Source: Tritrichomonas musculus (Eukaryota > Parabasalia > Tritrichomonadida > Tritrichomonadidae). From it: DNA of 64,000 bases. The notes beneath the pieces are model-generated. The model did not search any database, was not told where the DNA came from, and saw only the letters and a list, made by a program, of their open reading frames with translations. Below are positions 21,390 to 33,401 of this stretch, piece by piece. The translations under genes and the position numbers were made by a program. The stretch spans positions 434,001-498,000 of the forward strand of contig JAPFFF010000057.1 of assembly GCA_039105265.1 (NCBI GenBank), written 5' to 3'. Within the stretch, counting starts at the first letter, position 1. Each line of letters starts with the position of its first letter.

Positions 21390-22299
21390 CTGCTGGACTT
21401 GTCGTGTCGCATGAAACTGATGTCCCGAATCGGCCAAGGAAGCCGTTTAATCGTTCGACGAGTCTCTGCGCTGAGATTGAAGGATCGTCGTAGATGACTT
21501 TGCTGAAGTAGTAAGTGAAGATTCCGTGCGATCTTCGCCCCTCTTTCGTGCATGGATCCGTTGACTTGTTCACTGAGAACGAGAGCATGTCCGACGTGTC
21601 TTTCCTGTTGACGCGGTTGACTTGGCTGATGTCGAAGACTGAGCCGCCGGTGACGCAGTCCGAAACGAAGACGACTTTGCACTTGCCGTTGCTGTCTCGT
21701 GCAATTAATCTTCCGATTTGTTCACTCGTGGCCAATTTGTTCTTGAACTCAATTCCGTGGCTGCCGCCTTCAACTCCGTCTTCGCCCGAGTAGAAAACCG
21801 TCAAATTCTCTGTCGTGTGGAACAAGAAGAATTGCAGATATTTTGGATAGTTTCCTCTGGGGCAGTTAATCAGATAGAAAACTTTGAAGCCGAGTCGATG
21901 GTGATAAAGGCCGAATAGGTATCCGTCGTTCATCGCTCCAATTTTGGCATCATGTTTATGATGTTCGTAATTATTCATCAAAATTAAGCAAACTTTGTCA
22001 TATCCTTCCTTTGGCATGTTATCACGGCTCTCATGGTTAAGGCAACGACCAATACGTTTGAATGCTCGCTTGAGTTTCTTTTGATTTGAGACATGACGAA
22101 CTTTTTGGAATTTCTTCTCTGAAAATTCATTGTTCTTATTCATCATTTTGGTTGTTCTGTGCTCAATATGTGGATGCTTTTGGAATTTTCCTGGTTTGCC
22201 ATAGCAGATCGTGTTATCTGCAACAGTGTCAATTTCTTTTCCGTATTCTGGGTTTTCTGTTGGTGGTGTGTTAATATCAACAACTTGTTTTGTTTCCAT
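21346..22299 (-). CDS. Caspase-like (clan CD) peptidase homologue
   Basis: 317 residues. Residues about 100-317 resemble the trichomonad metacaspase-like C14 family: CLILMNNYEHHKHDAKIGAM, TVFYSGEDG (168-175), SHGIEF (180-185) and VFVSDCVTGGSVFD. Asp214-Cys215 matches the catalytic DC of caspases. The histidine expected in YSGHG is Glu173 here; H181 lies eight residues later and may or may not substitute. Activity is therefore uncertain. The N-terminal 95 residues are basic and unassigned. Local base composition changes sharply: the C-terminal 140 or so codons (about 21349-21900) are near 50% GC, the 5' part is AT-rich. Its 3' end overlaps the flavodoxin gene by 44 bp. Confidence 0.75.
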   Translation of the reverse strand: METKQVVDINTPPTENPEYGKEIDTVADNTICYGKPGKFQKHPHIEHRTTKMMNKNNEFSEKKFQKVRHVSNQKKLKRAFKRIGRCLNHESRDNMPKEGYDKVCLILMNNYEHHKHDAKIGAMNDGYLFGLYHHRLGFKVFYLINCPRGNYPKYLQFFLFHTTENLTVFYSGEDGVEGGSHGIEFKNKLATSEQIGRLIARDSNGKCKVVFVSDCVTGGSVFDISQVNRVNRKDTSDMLSFSVNKSTDPCTKEGRRSHGIFTYYFSKVIYDDPSISAQRLVERLNGFLGRFGTSVSCDTTSPAVMNEAMYLFCYDFR

Positions 22300-22309
22300 G
22301 GTAAAATAA

Positions 22310-22315
22310 AAATGA
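22310..22315 (-). promoter_or_regulatory. Initiator-like motif of the caspase-like gene
   Basis: TCATTT on the minus strand about 10 bases before the ATG; fits TCA-Y-W. Confidence 0.55.
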
Positions 22316-23783
22316 TATGATTCTCATGTTTTAGCAAATCAGCAATTTTTTCTTTTTCTTTAGAATCATGATTTCTTAGAATTTTGAGAGAAAATAAGAA
22401 AAAAACATGATGACAACAAATGATTTAAAAAAAAAAAAAAATTTTTTTTTGATTGATATCAAAAGTAAAGATTTCTTTAGAAGTTTTATCAATTTTGTTG
22501 ATATATAAAAATTATAAACCAATTTGAGTAAAATGTATAAGAATTGATGAAATCTGTTTTTTTATATTAGATTCATTCCTTATATGGCAGATTAAAACAT
22601 GCAAAACAGTAAATTGAATTCATAATGTATTTTTTTTAGATTGTATTTCATACTTTTCTTACTGTGTTCCCCATTTTTCTGCGTTAACATTCCATTTACA
22701 AATTGAATGAATGATTAAAACATGTGTTTAATATAGTGATGATACTTTTAAAAGCAATTCTTAAAGTGAGATGTTCAACATTGAATAAATAAAAAAAGAT
22801 AATTTCTGTTGGTCTCATTTTTATTATTTCTGGCAATTTGATTGAATACTTATGGTCTAATTGAATTTATGTTGTAAGTAGGACTAAGGAATCGTGTCTA
22901 TATAAAAACCGATCCTTAATTTGACTTAAAAGTTGATCGCATATAAAAACTTTTTATGAATATAAATGGTCACTGGAATTGAGAGAATCATCACTTTTTA
23001 AATATTCTGTTCAAAAAAAGCGCCATTTGTATCTTCCCTTCCACATTTTAATTTCTTATAGCTATATGCAAAGCAGTTCTATATAATATATAATAAAACA
23101 CTTTTAAAATTATTTGGAATTTTATTAAAATTTTAACTTGGAATTTTTTTTTTTTTTTGGAAAAAGAATCATTGAATTTGCAATTCAAATTTGGAAAGTC
23201 ACCTTTTACATACTTTGGTCAATATATCTATTAAATATATTTACATATGTTATATTACCTATTTATATAAAAATTGAAAAATGCGCCCATCTAAAGGCGG
23301 AAAAAAAAATTTATCAGCTGTCAAATTTAATAAAACTTATAGGATATGCTTATCATCAATAGTGAACTAGAATTATAGGTAAGTTATTGATTTTCGACTG
23401 ACAGTTTTTGAGAAAATCGAACTTTTTCATCTCCGCTAAAATGACAAAAAACAAAGCAAAATGGATTTATTTGATTCCATTTTATATAAATATAAGCAAA
23501 ACATCTATATAATAAATATCAGCCTTTTATCATAAAACCATCTTATGATATTTTGATATGTTTTTGGAATACAGGTGTATGAATCACCCAAGCTAAATTT
23601 ATCATTATAATTTAAATTAGTATAGTTAGTACTAAAATTAAAAAAAATTTATTCTGTAGATAGTTATTTAGAAATAGATAAAATTGATTTACGAAGTGTG
23701 GCTCATTCAAATTTTCAATGTGTTCATTCAATTTTAATCAGAATAAAAATCGCTATAAATATAGATATATCATTTTTACTGAA
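22316..23783. other. 1.5-kb intergenic region, nothing recognised
   Basis: AT-rich DNA with an A/T homopolymer junction near 22425-22450 and a copy of the TTGAGAGAAT motif near 22979. No coding signal. Confidence 0.5.
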
Positions 23784-24264
23784 TTAAAGATTTGGTGAAC
23801 TTAATATTTCTGGTATTTTTGAACTTAACAAGAACTCATATTTTGAAAAATTGTTTGAAAGCCAAATATAATAATAATCTTTAATATCAGAAACGGGGAC
23901 TTCTGGATAATTACTATCGTAATTGTCAATTATATCACTAACATTTTGCAGATCACAAAATTCTGGTGTTCTTTTGTAAAATTGATGGAAAAAATTGAAA
24001 AATTTTTCTAATTCAATTTCATGCTTGATTTCTTTTGTTTCTTTTTTGTGACATTTGCAACATTTTTGATAATATCTCCAAGAATCAGATATTTTTCAGT
24101 TAAATTTGTGTTTTTGTCAATGATTCCATTAAAAGAATTTTGGTTTTGATTCAAAAAGCATTCTGATGGTTAGGTGTGTTCATTAAATTCAATTCTGATT
24201 GTTTTTCATCTATTTCATGCTCAATTCATTTGAGTTTAAGCGCGCTTCTACTTAGTTCACTCAT
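23784..24264 (-). pseudogene. Decayed unknown gene cut off at its start by a transposon
   Basis: ATG at 24264 opens MSELSRSALKLK, followed by a stop and then IEHEIDEKQSELN in the same frame. Later pieces lie in different frames: NLTEKYLILGDIIKN, then a long clean stretch (CHKKETKEIKHEIELEKFF, FFHQFYKRTPEFCDLQNVSD, IWLSNNFSKYEFLLSSKIPE) ending at 23784. Several stops and frameshifts make it non-functional. I do not recognise the family; the piece is helical and charged. The TTAA flank of the 24270-26773 transposon lies one base upstream of the ATG, so the element landed exactly in the promoter. Confidence 0.65.
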
Positions 24265-24497
24265 ATTAAGGGAGCAGTCTCATTTTGAATTTTTATAACT
24301 TTTTCACAATTTTTGAATAGGAAATAAATTGAATTTTTTTCAATCAATAAAATAGATATATACACATTTTATATATTATTAGTTTTCATAAACATCAGAG
24401 AACATATATATAAAGGCAAACCATAGAATTCATTAGACATGATAAATATTCTCTCAATTTTTTGGCATCAATAATTTTGATGATTATTATTTTAGAC

Positions 24498-25080
24498 TAG
24501 GCTTTTACGCCAAAGCAAAATGGCGTATGTTTTTTTAAAGAAATGGCGTAAATGCCTGCTGAAAAAAGACAAGTGAAAATAAAAAACAATTTTTCTTTAT
24601 TTAAAAAGTTATTTTTGTCTTTTAATTAATTATTAGTGTTATTTTACTATATTTAATTAAAAGAAAAAATAAAAAATATTTAAAAAAAATTATAAAATCA
24701 ATTGGCGTGGCGTACGCCACGCCATTATTTTTTCTGAGGATTTCTGAGGAATGTTCTCAATTTTTGAATTGGCGTATAAAATGGGGGATGATTACGCCAC
24801 GAAAAAAATCATGAGTAGGGGGTCATGCTTTTTTTCATATAAAAATTTGAATACGCCAATAAAAAAACATGAGTAGGGGGTCATGCCTTTTTCGATATAA
24901 TTTTCAAATTTTGAATAAAAGAACTTTAGCAAAAAGGAAATTATTTTTTAGTATTTAGATTATTTAAATTAAGATTAGTATATAAAAAATTTTGCTTTAC
25001 ATAAATTTTTAGAACCTTTTTTTTTTGGCGTAAGCTATATGGCGTGTTTTTTTCCATAAAAATAATGGCGTAAAAGCCTA
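24498..25080. mobile_element. hAT-like MITE, 8-bp target duplication
   Basis: 583 bp. Terminal inverted repeats are TAGGCTTTTACGCCA and its complement. The flanks carry an exact 8-bp direct repeat TTTTAGAC (24490-24497 and 25081-25088). The interior has many TGGCGTA or TACGCCA subterminal motifs and two copies of CATGAGTAGGGGGTCATGC. No coding frame. The 8-bp duplication and subterminal repeats fit the hAT superfamily. Nested in the TTAA element. Confidence 0.88.
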
Positions 25081-25395
25081 TTTTAGACATATCTTTTTAA
25101 ATAAACAATAAAATGAGTAAACACTTTCTCAACTTATAAAATGTTTATCTACTAATGTATTTAAACTGTATTACTTTTAATTATCTCTATGATGTAATTT
25201 GCATAAATCACAAAAACTATACCATAAAAAAGCTTAATTACGATGTAATTCTTTCGATTTACCTTAAATGCATGATAGGTTTTTATATTTTTATATTAGA
25301 TTTATATATAATATAAATATAATTAAAAAAAGATGAGAAAGCATTTATGCAAATTATTGATTTTTCATTGAGATGCTTTTAAAATAAAATTATTC

Positions 25396-26556
25396 AAAGG
25401 AGCACGGGTAACCGTTTTTCGTACGTTAAGAAGCCTTCAAAAAACATTTATATCTTATTATAAAAACAAGAAAAAACAATATTTTTTAAATATATTGATT
25501 ATTTATATTAGATAATATAATCCATAATGATACATTACATAATTATTTCAAGTGTGATGAAATAAAGTCCTAATGATGTTTTTTTTTGATCATCCAAAGG
25601 ACTTGTAAATTAATAGTTTTGATATTTTATTTTAGTGCTAAATGATAAAATGATATTATATCTTTTAAATAAAATTTATAGTAGACTTATAAATTTCCAA
25701 ATCACATTTTTTTTTTTTTTGAAATCCTGGGGAATATTCTTTTCTGTTGAGTGTTTATTTACATTGATATTTTATTTTGTACCACGATTGGTGTTAATAA
25801 TTCTATTAAATTATAATTAAAGTTTTGTTGATACGGAATTTTTATAACAAAATATAATTTTTTTAATATATATTTATTTAATAAAGCATATTAAATATAG
25901 TATTTTCATTTTGTAGTTGAAAAGATAATAATTTCATGAATATTTATGTTTAATAAAAATCAAAGTTCTCGGGAAAATAATAACAAATAATTGTTATATA
26001 TAATCATACCAAGCAAATATAATTATTTATCTGCAGAAAAAATCAATTAATTATGATATTTATGTATTTTAATGATGTTTGGAGGTTCTATGATATTTTA
26101 TTATTAAATTTTAATAATAAAATAGACTATTATCTTTAATATAATGAAATTTCATTTCCAAAATAACTAAATACATAAGTAAATTCAGAATAAAAAATGA
26201 ATAAAATAAAAAAAATTGAGTAGTGAAAATAAATTATCGTTCAATTTGTCAACTTTTTGAATTATTTTTATACTTTGATATTTTTCTTTCATTTGTCGAT
26301 AAATCGATTTATTTCTGTGTATTTACACCACTTCTATCAAACATGTAAAAACGTTTAGAATTAAAATTCGTACGTTAGTTCTGAAAAGTTAAACTTTTTG
26401 ATAACTTAGATTTTTAAAACATGAATAATGTTTTTCCCCTACGATAGATTTTTTTTTGGTCTATATAAAACTTGCTTAAAAACCAATATACTATATAATA
26501 TTTCAATATGAAGTCGAAACGACGATTTTCAATAACCGCCAAAGTCGTGCTCCTTT
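25396..26556. mobile_element. Second nested transposon, 8-bp target duplication
   Basis: 1161 bp. Inverted termini AAAGGAGCACG, followed by related but diverged GGTAACCG/GGCGGTTA and TTTTCGTACG/AAAATCGTCG segments. An exact 8-bp direct repeat AATTATTC flanks it (25388-25395 and 26557-26564). No credible transposase frame. The duplication length fits hAT, but the ends are not the classic CAGGG type. Confidence 0.8.
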
Positions 26557-26777
26557 AATTATTCAAAATTACTGGTGTCAAAAAATTGAGAGAATATTCA
26601 TCATGTCTAATGAATTCTATGATTTGCCTTTATATATATATTCTCTGATGTATATGAAAACTAATAATATATAAAATATATATATATCTATTTTATTGAT
26701 TGAAAAAAATTCAATTTATTTCCTATTCAGAAATTGTGAAAAAGTTATAAAAATTCAAAATGAGACTGCTCCCTTAA

Positions 26778-27849
26778 AAAGTATGTTAAATTTTATTCAA
26801 AAAAATGTAAACTACTCATTTTTTCTGAGAATTTACAATTGGGATTTATTTTTATTAATATCTAAAAATTCAGCAGTTGAAATTAAATATGTTACATGAA
26901 TAGATATTTTATAAACATAATAAATTTGATTTATCAATCTTAATTTATTTTTGACAGCTGAGATTTGTAGATGTATTCAAAAATATATAAAAAACACTTC
27001 TTTTTAGAAAAATATGAAAAAAACGATTTTATCTTTACTTAATACAATTGATTTAGAAAATAAAAAAGAAAATATTTGTTATTTTATAACATAAAAAACA
27101 AAAAATCTATAAAAAACAATACAAATATGTTATATCAATGGATTACTCGTATTTTATAGAAGCTTTTAAAAAACTGTCATTAGTGAATAAACCTTGAATG
27201 ACAAAATAAAATCTTATCATTTAAAAAAGATTATTGAATGATATACTAATCATAAATAATATATAAATTTTCTGATCTTAGATAAATAGGAAGTTATGGT
27301 GCAATCTTTACTTTTTTTTTGTCATTATTGGAAAATTTCTTAAAATAAATCATGAATATCTTTTTATTTATATCATTATTTTTAATTGAAAATTTGTAAA
27401 TATATATAATAATAAATATAAGATAATATTACATAATATATTTAGCTTGGGTGAAAAAATGATCAAGTTTTAACTAAATTAAACTTTTTGGATTTCTCTG
27501 TTTTTTATTTCAATATATTTAAATTGGTATTCCTAAAAAATATTTTTAAATTAAATTAAAGATACATTTATAAAATGATATATATGATAATATAATTAAT
27601 ATGATTATTTTAAATCAAGATATATCTATCTTATTTTTTTCGGTTTTTTTTAAAAAATATGTATATCTTGGAAACCAAAATAATTTAAGTAAACAATTTT
27701 TGCTTTTTATTAATAGGAAACATATTATTATATTTTAATATATATTGTTTTTAATATGGGGAAAAAAATTTTTTTTTCCAACCTCTGCCCATCTTTTTTT
27801 TTTTTTTTTTTTATTTTTTCCATAAAAATTTTATTAAATTATTTTCTCA
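26778..27849. other. Gene-free stretch before the ankyrin gene
   Basis: AT-rich DNA with a T homopolymer of about 19 bp near 27795-27813. The last 30 bases hold TTTTCCATAAAAAT, shared with the leader of the related gene at 11558. Confidence 0.5.
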
Positions 27850-29046
27850 ATGGAAATACAAAAATACTTTGAATTAAACAAAGAGTCGCAATATGCTCTT
27901 CTCAATTTTATCGAGGAAGAGATGGCTACTGATGCGAAATTTCAAGAATTAATTATTTTTATTGAAGAAAAAAAAATTAAAGAAAATAAAGAAATTTTGA
28001 AAGATTTTCTTCAATTAATATCCAGTATATCAATAAATCATCATCGAAATTGTGATTTTTTTGCCAAATTTTCAAAAATTTTAATTCATTTAAAGGAAGA
28101 TATCAAACAAGCATTTACTAATACAGAAATATTCCATATTTTCAAGAAAATAAAGCCAATTATTCAAATATTATTAAAAAATAATATATTAACATTTGAT
28201 CAATCATATATTGATTTATTAATTTCTAAGAAAAAGTATTATGAAATGAAATATTATATTTATTTTTATCCAGAGATCAAACAAATGACAAAATTAAAAG
28301 ATTTTGAAGACGAAATTCAAGATTTCATGTCATATGAAGAAAATTTTTTTGACAATTTCGAACAAAAACGTGAAGAAAGTGAAAATCATTCTTATTTATG
28401 TTCATTAATCCGCAAAGATTCAATCGAAGAATTTGTTATTTATGTAAACAAATTAAATATAAATCTTTCACAGACAAAAATATTAAATTCATATTTTGAA
28501 ACAAATTCTTTTTTACAAAAACAAAAAGTGAGTTTAATTGAATATACAGCATTTTTTGGATCAATTCAAATTTTCAAATATTTAAAAATGAATAATGTTA
28601 AATTAACACCATCATTATGGCCTTATGCAATACATTCTAATAATGCTGAATTAATTTCTATCCTTGAAGAAAATCACGTCAAACCTGAAGATGAAACATT
28701 TTGCCAGTGTTTTATTGAGGCAATAAAATGCCATCATAATGAAATAGCAAATTATATTTATGACTTTTTATTAGATAAAAAATGTTTAGACCAAAGCAAT
28801 AATCAAATATCAAATAATAACATTACAAACATTGTTTTAACTAGCTTAAAGTATCATAATTATTATTATTTAGATATTATTACTGACTTTTTTACGAACA
28901 AAGATATTTCTGATAACGATACAGGTAGAAATAATGTATTTTTTACATGCTGCAAATATGATCTAAAAATCATTCTTGAGTTCATTTTAAAGAACATTAA
29001 AATAGATCTTAATACAATCTTTGCATATAAAAATATAAAAGTTTAA
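27850..29046 (+). CDS. DUF3447-type protein, N-terminal part of an ankyrin gene
   Basis: 398 residues with the same plan as the first half of the gene at 11558: helical N-terminus, YFYPEIKQM, SYLCSLIRKDSIEEFVIYVN, SLIEYTAFFGSIQIFKYLKM, LWPYAIHSNNAELISILEE and IEAIKCHHNEIANYIYDFL. The last ankyrin-like piece ends IILEFILKNIKIDLNTIFAY, then a TAA at 29044. The next ankyrin repeat continues in the same frame 15 bases after that stop, and more repeats follow (next entry). Either this stop ends a short protein, or the gene is larger and interrupted. Intracellular; no signal peptide. Start chosen at ATG 27850, directly after TTTTCTCA. Confidence 0.75.
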   Translation: MEIQKYFELNKESQYALLNFIEEEMATDAKFQELIIFIEEKKIKENKEILKDFLQLISSISINHHRNCDFFAKFSKILIHLKEDIKQAFTNTEIFHIFKKIKPIIQILLKNNILTFDQSYIDLLISKKKYYEMKYYIYFYPEIKQMTKLKDFEDEIQDFMSYEENFFDNFEQKREESENHSYLCSLIRKDSIEEFVIYVNKLNINLSQTKILNSYFETNSFLQKQKVSLIEYTAFFGSIQIFKYLKMNNVKLTPSLWPYAIHSNNAELISILEENHVKPEDETFCQCFIEAIKCHHNEIANYIYDFLLDKKCLDQSNNQISNNNITNIVLTSLKYHNYYYLDIITDFFTNKDISDNDTGRNNVFFTCCKYDLKIILEFILKNIKIDLNTIFAYKNIKV

Positions 29047-30877
29047 TCATCATTTTTTTATATCACTGCTTTCAATTCTGCAATCAAAAAAGGAAACTTG
29101 GATATTGTTAATCTTTTATTAAAACAAGATGGAATTTGTTCAAATCTAACAACAATTTTAATATATATTTTTCAATAAAATTTCATCTTTTTTTTTTATT
29201 ACATTTTAATTAATCTCAATTAAATGGCATTTTTATTAATATTTTCTATGATGTTATATTTTGACTTTGCTAATTATATTCCAAATAAACAATATTTATG
29301 AAGTTACTCCATTATATCTTGCTGTAGAATCAGACAACTTAGAAATTGTGAAAGTGTTACTATTAAGTCCAAAAATTGATATTAATGCATTAAATATCAT
29401 TTATTAATTAGAGTTTGATTAATATCGTTTTTATTATTTTTTTCATAAAATTTTAAAAATAAGAATTGATTAATACAGTTCTTTGTTTTGGTTATCATTG
29501 GGTTTCAAATACTAAATTAAGTGATATTTCACATATTTTTAAGTTTATTGTATTTCAAATTAGATTATTTTAATACAATTTCATTTGGATTTAAATTGCA
29601 TTTCAAATATTATTTTATTAATAATGTTTTATTTCAATTAATTAATTTTCCAACATTAAAAAATGCAATTGAAAAAGAAAAAGTAGAAGTTGTTAAAATT
29701 CTATTAGATAGAGATGAACTTAATGTTAATGCTAAATCAATTAATAATGAATATCATTCAATATAGTTTCGGTTTTCAATTTATTTTTAAAATTCAAAAT
29801 TGATTTTAATCAAATTTAAATCTCTTTTTATTAATTACATTTCAATTTAATACTTCTCATCACTATATTTATAAACGTAATTTTTTTAATAAAATTTAAT
29901 TATTTAAGTTTATTCTATCATTCACATTCTTTATTTTGATAGAATTAAAATTATTTTTGTTTATTATATTTCAATTTCAAAATTTTAATGAAATTTTATT
30001 TTTTGTTTTGCATGTTCCAGTTATATCAACTGCAATTCATACAAACAATTTGGAAATTATACAAGCTTTATTAAACAGAAAAGATCTTGATATAAATAAT
30101 AAATATAAGGACATTCTTTATTAATCTAAAAATGATGTTTAATTTTCAACTTAACACTATTATAATTTAATAAAGCTAATAGAATTCCTTCAAAAAATAA
30201 TTTATTCAATTTCACCTAACTTCATTCATAAAATTAAGTATAAATATTTTTATTACATTCTTATAAATATTATTTTTAATGGAATTCCATATATTTTTAA
30301 CTCATCACATTTTTAAAAAATGTTTTAATTTCATTTTCATCAATAATCTTTTAATATCATTCAATTTCAATTCTAATATAGTTTTTAATATATTTTCAAT
30401 TTAATTCAGTTTTGATATATTAAATTTATGAGTCACCAATATATGAAGCTGTTGGCACTAAAAATATTGACATTGTTCGTATTTTATTAACGCGTGATGA
30501 TATTCGCATTAACGATACAAATATTATAGATATCTGTTTTTTATTGTGTTCTAAAAAATCTTATTTTAATGACATTTTAAATGATAAATATTTATTATGA
30601 CGAACCATTCAATATTTTAATGAAAAATTCATTTATCCAAAGACAGCATTGCATTGTGCAGTAATAAAAGGATGTTTAGAAATAGTTAAACTTTTATTAA
30701 CATATAAAGGAATTGATATTATTGCTAAAGACAAGATTTCTTTGTAATAATTTTTCATAAAGTTTCAATACCTAATTTTATGATTATTGAAGATTTTTAT
30801 GAAATACACCAATTGATTTAGCAAATAATGAAGAAATAAAAAAAATTCTTCAAGAAGTATCTAATAATTATTCTTAA
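29047..30877 (+). pseudogene. Seven ankyrin pieces separated by AT-rich spacers
   Basis: Single ankyrin repeats appear at about 29062-29178, 29303-29407, 29644-29766, 30013-30124, 30427-30600, 30637-30747 and a final half-repeat at 30803-30877. Typical cores are TPLYLAVESDNLEIVKVLL, AIEKEKVEVVKILLDRDELN and TALHCAVIKGCLEIVKLLL. Each piece begins at the T/S-x-L/I-x-x-AV helix start and ends in a stop just after the D-I/V-N-x-K loop. Spacers (15 to about 300 bp) are nearly pure A/T and shift frame. The final piece NTPIDLANNEEIKKILQEV is a normal last repeat. No standard trichomonad intron signals at the edges. I read it as the decayed or unusually interrupted 3' half of the gene at 27850. Confidence 0.7.
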
Positions 30878-31296
30878 TAAACAAAAATTTTAAAGTTTTT
30901 AGATATTATAATTTTACTGAAAATGTTTTGCTTAAACATATATAAATAATATTATTAGCTATTGATGCAAAACAAATATTGATATAATATCATATGCAAT
31001 TTTAAAATTTATAAAACATGTGATTTAATTCTAAAGTTATTCTGTAAATGGATTTATTGATTTCAGCAAAGTTATTATCAAAGAAAACAGTTCTGAGCCA
31101 AAATGATTTCATTAAAAGCTTTAAATTAAGTTAATTTAATTAACTCATATCATATGGTAAATAAATATTAATAAAATAATAATAACTGCTAATGGCATTA
31201 TAGACTATTTATTTAATTAAAGTAAATTTTTCTTTTATTAAGATAAATTAAAGATATAAAATAAGAATGATTTGGCAAAAATATATTCTAATTTTC
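30878..31296. other. Spacer between two convergent ankyrin genes
   Basis: AT-rich DNA between the tail ends of the plus-strand and minus-strand ankyrin arrays. Nothing recognised. Confidence 0.5.
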
Positions 31297-32340
31297 TTAC
31301 GAAACCGATTTTAATAGTTCAATTGGTGTTTTCCATAAATAAATAATCAAAACCATTTAATTTCAAATATAACATCATAAAATTGATAGGGTTAATGCTA
31401 TTCGGAATATTATAATCAATTTTTTCACTTGATAATAAAATCTTAATAATTTTCATATTTTGCTTTTCAATTGCTAAATGCAATGCCGTTTCATAAAAGC
31501 CCAATTTTGATTTCGTTAAAAATAAAACTAATTTTATAAAAAATTATTAAATGCTAACTTCACCTTTATAAATTAATTAAAGACAAAAATTTTACACAAA
31601 TCATAAATATAAATTATTTTTATATTGGCATCAATATTTGGAACATCTAATAAAATTTGAACAATATCTGCATTATTTCTTTCAACTGCTAAATATAAAG
31701 CTGTTGTGTGAATGTAATAGTCAAATTTCATAAAATTAAAACTGAAATAATTTTATTAAGAATTTTGAGTTTTAATATAATTTAATTATTTGATTTTAAA
31801 TATTATAAGAATATTTGAACTTTAATTTTATCAAAATCTTTTTTTTAAAATTTTATCATAATATTTGATAAAAAATCTCATTTAAACATTTGAAATTTAA
31901 TGTAATAAAAAAATTGGCTTTTAATTGAATTAAAATATATGATATCAAATTATATTAAAATATTTTGAATAAAATAGTATTCCTATATTGAAATTAAATT
32001 GATTTAATATTAATATTTATCTTTTCTGGTAATAATAGAAGATGAATCATTTCTATATTTTGATTCTCTATTGCAAAATTTAATACTGTTTTATGATAAA
32101 ATAAATATAATTTCATTGAAATATTTGTTTTTTAATTTCATAAAAATATTTGATTTTTAATGTAATAAAAATATGTGATTTTAATTGTCTTAAAATATGT
32201 GATTTTAATTGTCTTAAAATATTTGATTATTAATTGTATTAAAATATGTGATTTTAATTGTCTTAAAATATTTGATTATTAATTGTATTTAAATATTTGA
32301 TTCTTAATTTCATTAAAATATTTGATTATAGGCTGCATAT

Positions 32341-32636
32341 AAATATTTGATTTTTAACTCCATTAAAACATTTGACTTTTAACTCCATTATAATATTTAA
32401 TTTCAATTCTATTGAAATATTTGATTTTTAACTCCATTAAAACATTTGACTTTTAACTCCATTATAATATTTAATTTCAATTCTATTGAAATATTTGATT
32501 TTTAACTCCATTAAAACATTTGACTTTTAACTCCATTATAATATTTAATTTCAATTCTATTGAAATATTCAATTTTTAACTCCATTAAAACATTTGACTT
32601 TTAACTCCATTATAATATTTAATTTCAATTCTATTG
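32341..32636. repeat. 74-bp tandem satellite, four copies
   Basis: Units start at 32341, 32415, 32489 and 32563, with the fifth boundary at 32637. Each holds ATTTGATTTTTAACTCCATT, an AACATTTGACTTTTAACTCC block and a TTTAATTTCAATTCTATTG block, so each 74-mer is itself built from three related subunits of about 25 bp. Diverged ATTAAAATATTTGATTTTTA units extend the array to about 32140 and 32780. It fills one spacer of the minus-strand ankyrin gene. Confidence 0.9.
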
Positions 32637-33248
32637 AAATATTTAATTTTTAATTGAATTAAAATATTTGATTTTTAATTGTATTATAAAATTGGATTAT
32701 AAATCTTATTAAAATATTTAATTTTTAATTGTATCAAAATAATTGATTTTTAATTCGATTAATGTATTGAATTTTTAATCGAATAAAAACATACTAATAA
32801 TTACTTTCCTATTAATATCAATATTTGGAAATTCAAGTAAAAGTTGAGCTATATCAATATAATTATTTTCCACAGCACAATACAATGGTGTATTTTAAAA
32901 TTGTAAAAAAAAAATTTCATTAAATTTTATGATTTAAAATTTCTTTAAATTATATAATAAAAAATTTCATTAAAATATTTGATTTTTAATTGTCTTAAAA
33001 TATTTGATTATTAATAGTATTAAAATATTTGATTCTTAATTTCATTAAAATATTAGATCCTTAATTTCATTAAAATATTAGATTATAAGCTGCATATAAA
33101 TATTTGATTTTTAACTCCATTATAATATTTAATTTCAATTCTATTGAAATATTGATTTTTAACTTCATTAAAATATTTTATTTTTAATTTTATTGAAATA
33201 TTTTATTTTTAATTCTATTGAAATATTTGATTTTTAATTTTATATAAA

Positions 33249-33401
33249 TATTTGATTTTAAATTGTATGAAAAAAATTGACTTTTAAATTGTATAAAAGT
33301 ATTTGATTTTAAATTGTATGAAAAAAATTGATTTTTAAATTGTATAAAAGTATTTGATTTTAAATTGTATGAAAAAAATTGATTTTTAAATTGTATAAAA
33401 G
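33249..33401. repeat. 51-bp tandem satellite, three copies
   Basis: Units start at 33249, 33300 and 33351. Each contains TATTTGATTTTAAATTGTAT followed by an AAAAAAATTGAYTTTTAAAT block. Related to the 74-bp array and located in the neighbouring spacer of the same ankyrin gene. Confidence 0.85.

Larger units (their letters stand above)
24270..26773. mobile_element. TTAA-flanked transposon with about 215-bp inverted repeats
   Basis: Arms of about 215 bp, roughly 95% identical by eye, start GGGAGCAGTCTCATTTTG at 24270 and end CAAAATGAGACTGCTCCC at 26773. TTAA flanks both ends (24266-24269 and 26774-26777). A TTAA duplication points to a piggyBac-like mechanism, though the ends are not the usual CCC. 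Two other transposons sit inside (24498-25080 and 25396-26556); removing them leaves about 740 bp, mostly arms, with no transposase. Non-autonomous. Confidence 0.85.

Noticed and set aside
26696-26899. 67-codon plus frame at the right end of the TTAA element
   Set aside because: It lies mostly in the terminal inverted repeat and crosses the element boundary.
29047-30877. Annotating the ankyrin spacers as introns
   Set aside because: No GTAYGT donor or ACTAACACACAG acceptor at the edges; kept as a question in the findings.
32341-32636. 74-bp array as a CRISPR or regulatory array
   Set aside because: The whole unit repeats without variable spacers; a satellite inside an ankyrin spacer explains it.
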